Shown: one piece after another, positions 27,415 through 36,715 of the stretch
How the letters are laid out: each line of letters opens with the position of its first letter
Position numbering within the stretch: position 1 is the first letter of the stretch
Source of the DNA: Clostridia bacterium
Lineage (GTDB): Bacteria; Bacillota; Clostridia; Oscillospirales; Acutalibacteraceae
Reading direction: 5' to 3'
Length of the DNA stretch: 38,315 nucleotides
Assembly (NCBI GenBank): GCA_017631955.1
Contig: JAGBSJ010000019.1
Coordinates: forward strand, 1 to 38,315
The notes under the pieces: model-generated
Told to the model about the DNA's origin: nothing
What the model saw: the letters and a program-made list of their open reading frames with translations, nothing else
Database searches by the model: none
Program-made: the position numbers and the translations under genes

Positions 27415-27756
27415 ATGGACGCATTAAAAGTAATCGCAGAAGGTATGATTAAAGAATCAAACCCAGCAATCAGAGTCGGTGACGTTGTTAAAGTACACGT
27501 TAAGATTCGTGAAGGCGAAAGAGAAAGAATTCAGGTATTCGAAGGAACAATCATTGCTCGCAAGGGTGCTGGCGTTTCTGAAACATTCACAGTTCGTCGT
27601 GTATCATACGGCGTTGGTGTTGAAAGAGTATTCCCTGTAAATTCTCCTAACGTTGCAAAGGTAGAAACAGTTAGACGCGGTAAAGTTCGCAGAAGTAAAC
27701 TCTACTATCTTCGTGACAGAGTTGGTAAAGCTGCTAAAGTAAAAGAGCAGATATAA
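27415..27756 (+). CDS. rplS: 50S ribosomal protein L19
   Basis: 113 residues, the usual size of bL19, which sits at the subunit interface and contacts 16S rRNA. Family blocks are visible: [53 protein letters not shown], and the basic end [25 protein letters not shown]. The ATG at 27415 follows CGGAGG; the open frame continues upstream into the leader but without family similarity. It is alone between its own promoter and a terminator, not with trmD and rimM as in many Firmicutes. Confidence 0.95.
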   Translation: MDALKVIAEGMIKESNPAIRVGDVVKVHVKIREGERERIQVFEGTIIARKGAGVSETFTVRRVSYGVGVERVFPVNSPNVAKVETVRRGKVRRSKLYYLRDRVGKAAKVKEQI

Positions 27757-27767
27757 CCCAAAAACAG

Positions 27768-27797
27768 AGCAGAGGTTTTCCCTCTGCTTTTTGTTTA
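27768..27797 (+). terminator. Intrinsic terminator after rplS
   Basis: An 8-bp perfect stem (27768-27775 and 27781-27788, AGCAGAGG and complement), a 5-base loop, then TTTTGTTT. Confidence 0.88.
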
Positions 27798-27819
27798 TCA
27801 AAAGAAAAGAGGTACGTTT

Positions 27820-28746
27820 ATGGATTGGACCGAAATCAAAATTGAGATAGATGCTGAAAATATTGATAAAGCTGCCGATATTGCAAGTATGGCAGTTCCT
27901 TATGGAATTTATATTGAAGATTATAGAACCCTTGAACAAGAGGCGTGGGAAATTGCAAATATTGACTTGATTGATGAAGAATTGCTCGCTAAAGACCGTA
28001 CAAAAGGTTGCGTTCATATCTACATTTCTCCTGAAGAAAACTATAAAGAGGCAATTTCATTCTTGACTGAAAGATATGAAAGCGAAAAAATCCCTCATTC
28101 CATCGAGTACAAGCCATGCAGAAATGAAGATTGGGAAAATAACTGGAAAGAGTATTTTAAACCAATGAAAATTGGCGAAAAATTGCTTATCAGACCACTT
28201 TGGATTGACGATTATGATGCAGAAGGTCGTGCCGTTTTAAGCATCGAGCCGGGTCTTGCATTTGGTAGTGGCGGACACAACACAACCCGTCTTTGTCTTG
28301 AAACACTTGAAAAGCATGTTAAATCAGGTGATAGTGTTCTTGATTGTGGTTGCGGTAGTGGTATTTTGTCAGTTGCATCACTTCTAATGGGTGCCGACAA
28401 TGCAACAGGTGTTGATATTGATAAACTCGCTGTTAAAACTGCAATTGAAAACGGAAAAGTTAACGGATTTGAAGCACCAAAATACAATATTCTTAATGGT
28501 AATCTTGTTGATAAAGTTACAGGCAAGTTTGATGTTGTGGTTGCAAATATTGTAGCCGATATTATTATTCTTTTCTCAAGTCAGGTAGGGAACTTCCTTA
28601 AAGACGATGGCGTGTTTATTACATCAGGCATTATTGAGCCACGCGAAGAAGAAGTAACTAAAGCATTCCACGACAATAACTTCAAAATCGTTGAAAGATA
28701 TGAAGACGGCGGTTGGCTTTGCTTTGTTTGTAAGAAAAATAAATAA
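27820..28746 (+). CDS. prmA: Ribosomal protein L11 methyltransferase
   Basis: A 308-residue SAM-dependent methyltransferase that trimethylates ribosomal protein L11. The N-terminal domain (about 1-100) begins MDWTEIKIEIDAENIDKAA; the linker has the motif WENNWKEYFKPMKIG; the catalytic Rossmann fold has FGSGGHNTTRLCLE, motif I VLDCGCGSGILS and the NIVADII block. Length is normal. AGAGG precedes the ATG. No separate promoter is obvious in the 60 bases after the rplS terminator, so it may depend on readthrough. Confidence 0.92.
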   Translation: MDWTEIKIEIDAENIDKAADIASMAVPYGIYIEDYRTLEQEAWEIANIDLIDEELLAKDRTKGCVHIYISPEENYKEAISFLTERYESEKIPHSIEYKPCRNEDWENNWKEYFKPMKIGEKLLIRPLWIDDYDAEGRAVLSIEPGLAFGSGGHNTTRLCLETLEKHVKSGDSVLDCGCGSGILSVASLLMGADNATGVDIDKLAVKTAIENGKVNGFEAPKYNILNGNLVDKVTGKFDVVVANIVADIIILFSSQVGNFLKDDGVFITSGIIEPREEEVTKAFHDNNFKIVERYEDGGWLCFVCKKNK

Positions 28747-28751
28747 TTGAA

Positions 28752-28782
28752 TGGCGGGGCTTTGGCTCCGCCAAATTTTTGT
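28752..28782 (+). terminator. Intrinsic terminator after prmA
   Basis: A GC-rich stem of nine pairs (TGGCGGGGC with GCTCCGCCA, one G-U) around TTTG, followed by AATTTTTG. Confidence 0.88.
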
Positions 28783-28805
28783 TACCATTTTTTTACTGAA
28801 AAATC

Positions 28806-28834
28806 TTGACAAAAATGAGTTAATAGTATATACT
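28806..28834 (+). promoter_or_regulatory. Promoter of the feo operon
   Basis: TTGACA (28806-28811), 17-base spacer, TATACT (28829-28834). A palindromic operator begins right at the expected transcription start. Confidence 0.75.
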
Positions 28835-28839
28835 CATAT

Positions 28840-28861
28840 AAGGTTAGCGACGGCTAACTTT
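28840..28861. promoter_or_regulatory. Palindromic operator 1 of the feo promoter
   Basis: GTTAGC-GACG-GCTAAC (28843-28858), a perfect 6-4-6 inverted repeat, extended by AAG/TTT to nine pairs. It lies over +1 to about +18 of the feo transcript. The half-site resembles the TTAGGTTAG arm of DtxR/IdeR iron-repressor boxes, so metal-dependent repression is likely (inference). Confidence 0.6.
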
Positions 28862-28875
28862 ATATATTTATAAAA

Positions 28876-28895
28876 ATGTTAGCAACTGCTAACAA
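28876..28895. promoter_or_regulatory. Palindromic operator 2 in the feo leader
   Basis: A second copy, GTTAGC-AACT-GCTAAC (28878-28893). Only the four central bases differ from site 1, and the centres are 35 bp apart. A further half-site, CTAAC, is at 28900-28904. Confidence 0.6.
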
Positions 28896-28956
28896 TAAAC
28901 TAACAAACATAATTAAAAATGCTTGGTCGTATAAAATATTAGAAGGAGAGTATGCT

Positions 28957-29187
28957 ATGAAAACTTTAAGAGATGTGAAAATCGGTTTTACTGCAAAAGT
29001 GGTAAAAGTTCATGGCGAAGGTGCAATAAGACGACGCATAATGGATATGGGCATTACTAAAGGCGTTGAGTTGTATGTAAGAAAAGTAGCACCATTAGGT
29101 GACCCCCTTGAAATATATGTAAGGGGCTATGAACTCTCTTTAAGAAAAGCAGATGCGGAAATGATTGAGGTAGAAGATATAAAATGA
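28957..29187 (+). CDS. feoA: Ferrous iron transport protein A
   Basis: A 76-residue SH3-like cytoplasmic protein that assists FeoB. The family core is clear: GFTAKVVKVHGEGAIRRRIM, DMGITKGVELYVRKVAPLGD and the C-terminal YELSLRKADAEMIEVE. The ATG at 28957 follows AAGGAGAG; the frame stays open upstream to 28876 through the operator region, but that part is leader. It shares four bases (ATGA) with feoB. The double palindrome upstream suggests iron control. Confidence 0.93.
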   Translation: MKTLRDVKIGFTAKVVKVHGEGAIRRRIMDMGITKGVELYVRKVAPLGDPLEIYVRGYELSLRKADAEMIEVEDIK

Positions 29188-31301
29188 GTATTAAAATTGC
29201 ACTTGCGGGTAATCCCAACTGTGGTAAAACAACACTTTTCAACGCACTTACAGGGTCTAATCAGTTCGTAGGCAACTGGCCGGGTGTTACCGTTGAGAAA
29301 AAAGAAGGTAAACTTAAAAATCGTGATGATGTTATAATTGTTGACTTGCCGGGTATTTACTCTTTATCGCCGTATACACTTGAAGAAGTAGTTGCAAGAA
29401 AGTTCCTTGTTAATGAGCGCCCTGACGCTATAATCAACCTTGTTGATGGTACAAATCTTGAACGAAATCTTTACCTTACAACACAACTTACTGAACTTGG
29501 AATCCCCGTTGTAATTGCTATCAATATGATGGATGTTGTTGAAAAACGTGGCGACAAAATCAATATTGATATTCTTTCTAAAAAACTTGGTTGTAATGTA
29601 GTTCAAATTTCTGCATTAAAGGGCACAGGCATTGACGAAGCGGTAAATTTCGCAATTCAGGCAGCAAAAACACAACACAGAGCACCAATACATAGATATA
29701 GTGGTGCTGTTGAACACGCTCTTGCTCATATTGAAGAAGCAACAATTCATAATATGAATACACCGCAACAGCGTTGGTATGCAGTTAAAATCTTTGAACG
29801 TGATGAACAGGTGTTGTCAACACTTAATATTGATGAAAAAACTCTTGGTCATATTGAAATGGACATCAAAATGACAGAAGCCGAACTTGATGATGATGCC
29901 GAAAGCATTATTATCAATGAAAGATATCTCTTTATCGAGTCAGTTGTAAAAGAGTGTTTCAAAAGAAAAAGAAGAAATAAAATTACAACATCAGACAAGA
30001 TTGATAGGGTTGTTACAAACAGATTTTTAGCGTTACCGATTTTTGCAGTCGTAATGTTTTTGGTGTATTACATATCTGTTTCAACTGTTGGCACTTGGGC
30101 AACAGATTGGGCAAATGATGGCGTATTCGGTGAGGGTTGGTCACTTTTTGGATTGTTCATCCCAAGTGTACCACAACTTGTTGAATCGTTACTTAATACA
30201 CTTAATTGTGCCGATTGGTTACAGAGTTTAATACTTGATGGTATCGTTTCAGGCGTTGGCGCAGTTTTGGGCTTTGTGCCACAAATGATAGTTCTTTTCA
30301 TATTCCTTGCATTCCTTGAGGCATGCGGTTATATGTCAAGAGTTGCCTTTATGATGGATAAACTTTTTAGAAAATTCGGACTTTCAGGTAAATCTTTCAT
30401 TCCAATGCTTATCGGTTCTGGTTGTGGTGTGCCGGGTATTATGGCATCGCGTACAATTGAAAACGAGCGTGACCGTCGAATGACAATTATTACAACAACG
30501 TTTATTCCTTGTAGTGCAAAAATCCCGATTATAGCACTTATTGCAGGTAATCTTTTCCACGATGCGTGGTGGGTAGCACCAAGTGCATATTTTATTGGAG
30601 TTGCCGCAGTTGTAGTGTCGGGCATAATGCTCAAAAAGACAAAACTTTTTGCAGGCGATGTTGCTCCTTTTGTACTCGAATTGCCAATTTACCACATGCC
30701 AACATTCTCAAATATTATGAGAAGTATGTGGGAAAGAGCTAGTTCATTTATCAAAAAAGCAGGTACGGTTATTCTTGTTTCTTCAATTATAATCTGGCTC
30801 GGCTCATCTTTTGGTGTAATGAATGGTAAATTCGTTTTTTCACTTGAAATGCCCCTTTCTGACAGTGTAATTGGTATGATTGGCAACGCTCTTAAATTCC
30901 TTTTTGTTCCGTTGGGATTTGGTAATGCCGAAACTGCAGTTGCAACAATTATGGGACTTATTGCAAAAGAAGAAATTGTTTCAGTACTCGAAATTCTTGA
31001 GTTTAATGGATTAAGTCAACTTGCAGGTTATTCATTCCTTGTATTTAATCTTCTCTGCGCACCTTGTTTTGCAGCTATGGGTGCAATACGCCGTGAAATG
31101 AATTCAGGTAAATGGACTTTCTTTGCAATCGCTTATCAATGCACATTCGCTTATGCAGTATCACTTATGATTTACCAATTCGGTAATCTCTTTATGGCTA
31201 CACCAAACTTATTTGGTGTTGCTTGTGCATTTGTTGTATTAGGCGTAATTGTTTTTATGCTTGCAAAACCATTTAAGGAATACAAAAAATATAAAGGTTG
31301 A
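29184..31301 (+). CDS. feoB: Ferrous iron transporter FeoB
   Basis: A 705-residue membrane transporter that takes up Fe2+, the main iron source of anaerobes. The N-terminal G domain has G1 GNPNCGKT (residues 9-16), G3 DLPG (54-57) and G4 NMMD. A helical linker (about 165-270) leads to the membrane domain with two Gate regions; the first contains the conserved PMLIGSGCGVPGIM. The C-terminal part ends in a basic tail. Length is typical. It is coupled to feoA by a 4-base overlap and followed by a small cysteine-rich protein. The operon should be derepressed when iron is short. Confidence 0.96.
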   Translation: MSIKIALAGNPNCGKTTLFNALTGSNQFVGNWPGVTVEKKEGKLKNRDDVIIVDLPGIYSLSPYTLEEVVARKFLVNERPDAIINLVDGTNLERNLYLTTQLTELGIPVVIAINMMDVVEKRGDKINIDILSKKLGCNVVQISALKGTGIDEAVNFAIQAAKTQHRAPIHRYSGAVEHALAHIEEATIHNMNTPQQRWYAVKIFERDEQVLSTLNIDEKTLGHIEMDIKMTEAELDDDAESIIINERYLFIESVVKECFKRKRRNKITTSDKIDRVVTNRFLALPIFAVVMFLVYYISVSTVGTWATDWANDGVFGEGWSLFGLFIPSVPQLVESLLNTLNCADWLQSLILDGIVSGVGAVLGFVPQMIVLFIFLAFLEACGYMSRVAFMMDKLFRKFGLSGKSFIPMLIGSGCGVPGIMASRTIENERDRRMTIITTTFIPCSAKIPIIALIAGNLFHDAWWVAPSAYFIGVAAVVVSGIMLKKTKLFAGDVAPFVLELPIYHMPTFSNIMRSMWERASSFIKKAGTVILVSSIIIWLGSSFGVMNGKFVFSLEMPLSDSVIGMIGNALKFLFVPLGFGNAETAVATIMGLIAKEEIVSVLEILEFNGLSQLAGYSFLVFNLLCAPCFAAMGAIRREMNSGKWTFFAIAYQCTFAYAVSLMIYQFGNLFMATPNLFGVACAFVVLGVIVFMLAKPFKEYKKYKG

Positions 31302-31306
31302 TATTT

Positions 31307-31474
31307 ATGCTTGAATTTTTAAGTGCAAATTTAGGTACAATTATTGTTTTAGTTGTGCTAGCAATAATTGTAGGTGCAATAATTTGCAAAATGTATCGCG
31401 ACAAGAAAAAAGGCAAATCATCTTGTGGGTGTAATTGCGCATCTTGTCCAATGGCGAATGAATGTCATAAATAA
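31307..31474 (+). CDS. FeoB-associated Cys-rich membrane protein
   Basis: A 55-residue protein, five bases after feoB. Residues 10-27 are one hydrophobic helix, followed by a basic stretch (YRDKKKGK) and a cytoplasmic cluster of cysteines: Cys40, 42, 44, 47 and 53 (CGCNCASCP, then ECHK). This layout matches the small FeoB-associated cysteine-rich proteins found after feoB in Firmicutes, which resemble FeoC functionally. It may bind Fe2+ at the pore exit or assist FeoB; the role is unproven. No strong ribosome site is visible apart from AAAGG at the end of feoB, so translation is probably coupled. A terminator follows at once. Confidence 0.82.
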   Translation: MLEFLSANLGTIIVLVVLAIIVGAIICKMYRDKKKGKSSCGCNCASCPMANECHK

Positions 31475-31479
31475 TTTTA

Positions 31480-31506
31480 AGGGCTACTATTTAGTAGTCC
31501 TTTTTT
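31480..31506 (+). terminator. Intrinsic terminator of the feo operon
   Basis: A 10-pair stem (31480-31489 and 31492-31501, AGGGCTACTA with TAGTAGTCCT, one G-U), minimal loop, then TTTTT. Confidence 0.88.
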
Positions 31507-31507
31507 A

Positions 31508-31536
31508 TTGAAAAAATTATCAAGTTGCAATATAAT
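31508..31536 (+). promoter_or_regulatory. Promoter of the GH5 lipoprotein gene
   Basis: TTGAAA (31508-31513), 17-base spacer, TATAAT (31531-31536). The leader would be only about 15 bases, with AAAAAGGGGAG just after +1. Confidence 0.7.
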
Positions 31537-31556
31537 AAATAAAAAGGGGAGATTTT

Positions 31557-32804
31557 ATGAAAAAACTTGTTTCACTTTTGCTTGTTTTAACAATGATTTT
31601 AACTTTGTTCGGTTGCACAAAATCCGAAATCAAAACATTAGAACAATATAATAATTCTAATCCAAAAGAAATGAGTATGCTAACTGTAAAAGATGGCTAC
31701 ATAGTTAATGAAAATGGTGAAAGTATCATTCTTAAAGGCGTGAATTTAGGCAACTGGCTGTTGTGGGAAACTTGGATGGGATTTGTTCCTGAATACACTG
31801 AAGATTGGGCGTATTACGATACACTTGAAGTTCTTCTTGACCGTTTTGGCGAAGAAAAAACAGCTGAATTCGTTAAATTATTCGAAGATAATTTCATAAC
31901 TGAAAAAGATATAGCACAAATCGAAAAACTTGGATTTAACTGTGTCCGTGTCCCTTTCTGGTATCGTAATTTTATGACAGAAGACCTTGAGTGGTTTACA
32001 GAAAACCACAACGATAACAAGGGATTTCAAAAACTTGATTGGCTTATTGAAACTTGTGAAAAATATGGTGTTTATGTAATGCTTGATTTGCATGGTGCCC
32101 CCGGTGGCCAAAGCAAAAATCATTGTACTGGTAAAGCTGGTAGAAATGAACTTTACGAAAATGAAGATATGATGAACGCAACAGTTGAACTCTGGTGTGC
32201 TATTGCACAGCGCTATAAAGATAATAAAACTGTATGTGCTTATGACCTTTTAAACGAGCCACAAAATAACGGTGGTTATGAGGGCGATTATAATTGGGCG
32301 GCAGAAAGTGAGGATGCAGTTTCTCGCACAAATAAAGCATATGACACACTCTATAAGGCAATCCGTGAAATCGATAGAAATCATATAATTTCATTTGAGG
32401 GTGTTTGGTCAACTACCGTATTACCAAATCCAAATGAAGTGGGTTATGAAAATATGCTTTATCAGTTGCATCTTTACGATAGCGAAAAAGGTATGATTCG
32501 TTATCGTGTTGACGAACTTAAAACTGCTCGCAAGGATTGGGGTGTTGCGGTTGTAGTAGGCGAATACAATAACCACGAATTTGAAGAATATGCCCAGAAA
32601 AAATATGAGAAAAACGATATAAGCCGAATTAAATGGACTTACAAAACATATAACGCGGGTAATAGTTGGGGTATCTTCAATAAAAATGTGGAGCGTATCA
32701 ATATTAAAACCGCGTCTTACGAAGAAATTCTTACGTTTATAAAAGAAAATACAAAAACAGAAACCTTTAATTTTAATGCTGAAGAAATGGCAATTCTCAG
32801 ATAG
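31557..32804 (+). CDS. Glycoside hydrolase family 5 lipoprotein
   Basis: A 415-residue secreted enzyme with a lipoprotein signal peptide (lipobox LFGC, Cys20), hence anchored outside the membrane. The GH5 barrel starts at LKGVNLGNWLLWETW. The catalytic acid/base fits Glu234 in YDLLNEPQ, and the nucleophile Glu336 in VVGEYN. The opening motif and DLHGAPGGQ resemble exo-beta-1,3-glucanase-like GH5 members more than typical cellulases, but the substrate cannot be fixed: beta-glucan, mannan or a glycolipid are possible. It has its own promoter and lies just upstream of the arabinose operon, so surface digestion of plant polysaccharide is a sensible context. Confidence 0.85.
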   Translation: MKKLVSLLLVLTMILTLFGCTKSEIKTLEQYNNSNPKEMSMLTVKDGYIVNENGESIILKGVNLGNWLLWETWMGFVPEYTEDWAYYDTLEVLLDRFGEEKTAEFVKLFEDNFITEKDIAQIEKLGFNCVRVPFWYRNFMTEDLEWFTENHNDNKGFQKLDWLIETCEKYGVYVMLDLHGAPGGQSKNHCTGKAGRNELYENEDMMNATVELWCAIAQRYKDNKTVCAYDLLNEPQNNGGYEGDYNWAAESEDAVSRTNKAYDTLYKAIREIDRNHIISFEGVWSTTVLPNPNEVGYENMLYQLHLYDSEKGMIRYRVDELKTARKDWGVAVVVGEYNNHEFEEYAQKKYEKNDISRIKWTYKTYNAGNSWGIFNKNVERINIKTASYEEILTFIKENTKTETFNFNAEEMAILR

Positions 32805-32811
32805 TTTTGTG

Positions 32812-32840
32812 TTGATTATTGATTCTTTTAATGATATAAT
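32812..32840 (+). promoter_or_regulatory. Promoter of the arabinose operon
   Basis: TTGATT (32812-32817), 17-base spacer, perfect TATAAT (32835-32840). I see no convincing palindromic operator for AraR in the short leader. Confidence 0.7.
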
Positions 32841-32876
32841 TTATAAGATATATACTCGCATAAGGAGTTGGAAAAT

Positions 32877-34475
32877 TTGAATATTCAGGCAATTAAAAAT
32901 ACAGTCGAAACTGGTAATGCCATTCTCGGTATTGAAATGGGTTCAACACGAATCAAAGCCGTTTTGATTGACGAAAATCATAAGCCGATTGCAAGTGGTT
33001 CTCACGGTTGGGAAAACCGATTTGAAAATGGTGTGTGGACTTATCATTTAGATGACGTCTGGGCAGGGCTTCAGGATGCTTATAAAAATCTTAAAGCAGA
33101 TGTAGAAGAAAAGTATGGTGTTAAACTTACTAAACTTAAAGCTATGGGTTTTTCAGCTATGATGCACGGCTATCTTCCATTTGATAAAGATGGAAAACAG
33201 CTCGCAGAATTCAGAACATGGAGAAATACAATCACAGAACAGTCTGCAACTGAACTTACAGAGCTTTTTAAATTCAATATTCCACAGCGTTGGAGTATTG
33301 CACACCTTTATCAAGCTATGCTTAACAAGGAAGAACATCTTCCAAATATTGATTTTTTAACAACTCTTGAGGGCTATGTTCATTGGATGCTCACTGGTGA
33401 AAAAGTAATCGGTATCGGTGAAGCCGCTGGTATGTTCCCAATTGATAGCACAAAGAATTGCTATGATGAAAAAATGGTTGAGCAGTTTGATGCTTTAGTA
33501 ACAGAAAAAGGATATTCATTCAAACTTCTCGACATTCTTCCAAAAATCCTTGTAGCAGGCGACAATGCAGGTGCACTTACAAAAGAAGGTGCATTACTTC
33601 TTGACCCAACAGGCGAGTTAGAATGTGGATGCCCACTTTGCCCACCTGAAGGTGACGCAGGTACAGGTATGGTTGCGACAAACAGCATTGCGGCAAAAAC
33701 AGGTAACATTTCAGCGGGCACATCAATTTTTGGTATGATTGTTCTTGATAAAGCACTTTCAAATGTCTATACAGAAATTGATATGGTAACAACACCAACA
33801 GGTAAGCCCGTTGCTATGGTGCATTGTAATACTTGTACATCAGACCTTGATGCTTATATAAAACTTTTTGCAGAAGTACTTGCAAATAGTGGTGTAGAAG
33901 TTAATAAACCTGCTCTTTATGATATGCTTTATGCAGAGGCACTTAAAGGTGATGCAGATTGTAACGGAATTATCAGTTTTAACTATTATTCAGGTGAGCC
34001 GGTAACTGATACTGCAGAAGGCAGACCTTTACTTGTTAGAATGCCTGATACAAAATTCACTCTTGCAAACTTTATGAGAGCACAACTCTATGGTACAATG
34101 GCAACACTCCGACTTGGCATGAATATTCTTTTTGACAATGAAAATGTACAAATTGAAAAATTGCTTGGTCACGGTGGTCTTTTCAAGACTCCTGTTGTTG
34201 GTCAAAAACTTATGGCAGGAGCCCTCAATACTCCTGTTGCAGTTATGGAAACTGCAGGCGAGGGTGGTGCTTGGGGTATAGCGCTCCTTGCAGCATATAT
34301 GGTAAATAAGGTAAACGAATCACTTGAAGATTATCTTGAAAACAAAGTGTTCGCCGAATATAAAGCAAGTGTAATTGAACCTGATAAAGCAGATGTTGAT
34401 GGTTTTAATGAATATATTAAGCGATACGAGTCAGCGGTTGCAGTTGAAAAGTCTGCAATTGATGTTCTTAAATAA
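32877..34475 (+). CDS. FGGY-family carbohydrate kinase, probable L-ribulokinase
   Basis: A 532-residue sugar kinase with the actin-like ATPase fold. The first phosphate-binding motif is [15 protein letters not shown] near the N-terminus; the second, [11 protein letters not shown], lies near residue 280. Because araA and araD follow directly, it should phosphorylate L-ribulose to L-ribulose-5-phosphate, filling the AraB step. Its N-terminal motif is not the GxDxGTxS form of classical AraB or XylB, so it belongs to a divergent FGGY branch. The start is taken as TTG at 32877, nine bases after AAGGAG; a TTG at 32868 touches the ribosome site and is unlikely. Confidence 0.82.
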   Translation: MNIQAIKNTVETGNAILGIEMGSTRIKAVLIDENHKPIASGSHGWENRFENGVWTYHLDDVWAGLQDAYKNLKADVEEKYGVKLTKLKAMGFSAMMHGYLPFDKDGKQLAEFRTWRNTITEQSATELTELFKFNIPQRWSIAHLYQAMLNKEEHLPNIDFLTTLEGYVHWMLTGEKVIGIGEAAGMFPIDSTKNCYDEKMVEQFDALVTEKGYSFKLLDILPKILVAGDNAGALTKEGALLLDPTGELECGCPLCPPEGDAGTGMVATNSIAAKTGNISAGTSIFGMIVLDKALSNVYTEIDMVTTPTGKPVAMVHCNTCTSDLDAYIKLFAEVLANSGVEVNKPALYDMLYAEALKGDADCNGIISFNYYSGEPVTDTAEGRPLLVRMPDTKFTLANFMRAQLYGTMATLRLGMNILFDNENVQIEKLLGHGGLFKTPVVGQKLMAGALNTPVAVMETAGEGGAWGIALLAAYMVNKVNESLEDYLENKVFAEYKASVIEPDKADVDGFNEYIKRYESAVAVEKSAIDVLK

Positions 34476-34490
34476 AAGGAGAAAAATATT

Positions 34491-35969
34491 ATGAGCTTAA
34501 AAAATTATGAATTTTGGTTTGTAGTTGGTAGTCAGTTCCTTTATGGTCCTGAGGTTTTAGAAACAGTTGCAGCGCGTGCGCAGGAAATGGTTGATGAACT
34601 CAATGCATCAGGCACTCTTCCTTGCAAGGTTGTTTACAAAGTTACTGCAAAAACTAATAAAGAAATCACAGATGTTGTAAGAGAAGCAAACTATGACAAA
34701 AAGTGTGCTGGTATCATCACTTGGTGCCATACTTTCAGCCCATCAAAAATGTGGATTAACGGTTTTGTAGATTTACAGAAACCATATTGCCATCTTGCAA
34801 CACAGTATAATACAGAAATTCCAAATGACGAAATTGATATGGACTTTATGAACCTTAATCAGGCGGCTCATGGCGACCGTGAACACGGATTTATCGCAGC
34901 TCGTCTTCGTATGCCTCGTAAGGTTATTGCAGGACATTGGACAAAAGATTCCGTTCGCGCTCGTCTTGGTGATTGGATGCGTTCTGCAGTAGGCGTTGCA
35001 GTAAGTAAAGAACTTAAAGTTATGCGTTTTGGCGATAATATGCGCGAAGTAGCAGTTACTGAAGGCGACAAAGTTGAAGTTCAGGCAAAACTCGGCTGGC
35101 AGGTTAACACTTGGGCAGTTGGCGACCTTGTAAAAATTATGAATGCAGTAACAGATGCAGAAATTGATGCTCTTATGGATGTTTATAAAGCAGAATACGA
35201 TTTCGCAACAGATAATATCGAAGCAATTCGTTATCAGGCACGCGAAGAAATCGCTATGAAGAAAATGCTTGATGCAGAAGGTTGTATGGCATTCTCAAAT
35301 ACATTCCAAGATTTGTATGGTATGGAACAACTTCCTGGTCTTGCAAGTCAGCATTTGATGTCTCAGGGCTATGGTTACGGCGGTGAAGGTGACTGGAAAG
35401 TTGCCGCTATGACTGCAATTATGAAAGCGATGGCAGAAGGCAAAAATGGTGGTACTGGCTTTATGGAAGACTATACATACCATCTTGTAGAAGGCGAAGA
35501 ATACAGTCTTGGCGCTCATATGCTTGAAGTTTGCCCAACAATGGCAGCAGAAAGACCAAGAATCGAAACACACCATCTTGGAATCGGTATGAACGAAAAA
35601 GACCCTGCTCGTCTTGTATTTGAGGGTAAAGCAGGGAATGCTATTGTTGTAAGTTTAGTTGATATGGGCGGTCGCCTTCGTCTTATCTGTCAAGATATTG
35701 AGTGTGTAAAACCTATTATGGAAATGCCAAATCTTCCTGTTGCTCGTGTAATGTGGAGAGCAATGCCAGATTTAGAAACAGGTATTGAGTGTTGGATTAC
35801 AGCAGGTGGTGCTCACCATACAGTACTTAGTTATGATGTTACTGCAGAGCAGATGAAAGACTGGGCAAATATGATGGACATTGAATTTGTTCATATCAAT
35901 AAAGACACAACAGTTGCAGGACTCGAAAAAGATTTATTTCTTGCAGACCTTGCTTGGAAGTTGAAATAA
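34491..35969 (+). CDS. araA: L-arabinose isomerase
   Basis: A 492-residue enzyme that converts L-arabinose to L-ribulose with Mn2+. Family blocks are visible from the N-terminus (FWFVVGSQFLYGPEVL) through CHTFSPSKMWINGF, LNQAAHGDREHGFI, GYGYGGEGDWK, MEDYTYHL and GAHMLEVCPT to AGGAHHTVLS, covering the Glu and His metal ligands. Length agrees with E. coli AraA (500). AAAGGAG precedes the ATG and gaps to the neighbours are 15 and 12 bases, so the three ara genes form one operon. Confidence 0.96.
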   Translation: MSLKNYEFWFVVGSQFLYGPEVLETVAARAQEMVDELNASGTLPCKVVYKVTAKTNKEITDVVREANYDKKCAGIITWCHTFSPSKMWINGFVDLQKPYCHLATQYNTEIPNDEIDMDFMNLNQAAHGDREHGFIAARLRMPRKVIAGHWTKDSVRARLGDWMRSAVGVAVSKELKVMRFGDNMREVAVTEGDKVEVQAKLGWQVNTWAVGDLVKIMNAVTDAEIDALMDVYKAEYDFATDNIEAIRYQAREEIAMKKMLDAEGCMAFSNTFQDLYGMEQLPGLASQHLMSQGYGYGGEGDWKVAAMTAIMKAMAEGKNGGTGFMEDYTYHLVEGEEYSLGAHMLEVCPTMAAERPRIETHHLGIGMNEKDPARLVFEGKAGNAIVVSLVDMGGRLRLICQDIECVKPIMEMPNLPVARVMWRAMPDLETGIECWITAGGAHHTVLSYDVTAEQMKDWANMMDIEFVHINKDTTVAGLEKDLFLADLAWKLK

Positions 35970-35981
35970 GGAGCAAAATTT

Positions 35982-36677
35982 ATGCTTGAACAGTTAAAAA
36001 AGGAAGTGTTTGAGGCAAATATGCTTTTGCCTAAATACGGACTTATTACATTCACTTGGGGTAATGTTTCAGGTGTTGACAGAGAAAAAGGTCTTATGGT
36101 AATTAAACCATCAGGTGTTGAGTATGACACAATGACCGCTGAAGATATGGTAGTGGTTGACCTTAAAACTGGTAAAAAAGTTGAGGGCGACTTAAATCCC
36201 TCATCAGATACTGATACTCATGTAGCACTTTATAATGCTTTCCCTGACATTAAAGGTGTTGTTCATACACATTCTCGTTGGGCAACAACTTTTGCACAAT
36301 CAGGTATGGGAATTCCGGCACTTGGCACAACTCATGCGGATTACTTTTATGGCGAAATTCCTTGCACTCGCAAAATGACACCAGAAGAAATTGGCGGTAA
36401 ATATGAACTCCAGACAGGTAATGTAATTATTGAAACTTTTAATGATAAAGAACCAAACGACATTCCTGCAGTTCTTGTTCATAGCCACGGACCATTCACT
36501 TGGGGTACTGACCCGCACAATGCAGTTCATAATGCAGTTGTGCTTGAAGAACTCGCGTTTATGGCTTGGCATAATATTATGATGAATCCGGAAATTAAGC
36601 CAATGCAACAGGAACTTCTCGACAAGCATTATCTACGTAAACATGGGGCAAATGCTTATTACGGACAAAAGAAATAA
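35982..36677 (+). CDS. araD: L-ribulose-5-phosphate 4-epimerase
   Basis: A 231-residue class II aldolase-fold enzyme that epimerises L-ribulose-5-phosphate to D-xylulose-5-phosphate, the entry point to the pentose phosphate pathway. Zinc ligands are visible in [14 protein letters not shown] and in [10 protein letters not shown]; the phosphate-binding TWGNVSG and KPSGVEYD segments are intact. Length equals E. coli AraD. AAGGAGC precedes the ATG. It is the last gene of the ara operon, and a strong terminator follows. Confidence 0.96.
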   Translation: MLEQLKKEVFEANMLLPKYGLITFTWGNVSGVDREKGLMVIKPSGVEYDTMTAEDMVVVDLKTGKKVEGDLNPSSDTDTHVALYNAFPDIKGVVHTHSRWATTFAQSGMGIPALGTTHADYFYGEIPCTRKMTPEEIGGKYELQTGNVIIETFNDKEPNDIPAVLVHSHGPFTWGTDPHNAVHNAVVLEELAFMAWHNIMMNPEIKPMQQELLDKHYLRKHGANAYYGQKK

Positions 36678-36681
36678 AATT

Positions 36682-36710
36682 AACGGGTACTCAACTGAGT
36701 ACCCGTTTTC
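36682..36710. terminator. Bidirectional terminator after araD
   Basis: An 11-bp perfect stem (36683-36693 and 36696-36706, ACGGGTACTCA and complement), two-base loop, then TTTTC on the right and A-rich sequence on the left. It serves araD and the convergent permease gene. Confidence 0.9.
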
Positions 36711-36715
36711 TCTTG

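Noticed and set aside
28843..28893. Tandem hairpins as a riboswitch in the feo leader
   Set aside because: Each hairpin is only a short palindrome with a 4-base loop and the arms are identical; a pair of DNA operators is simpler. No riboswitch core is recognisable.
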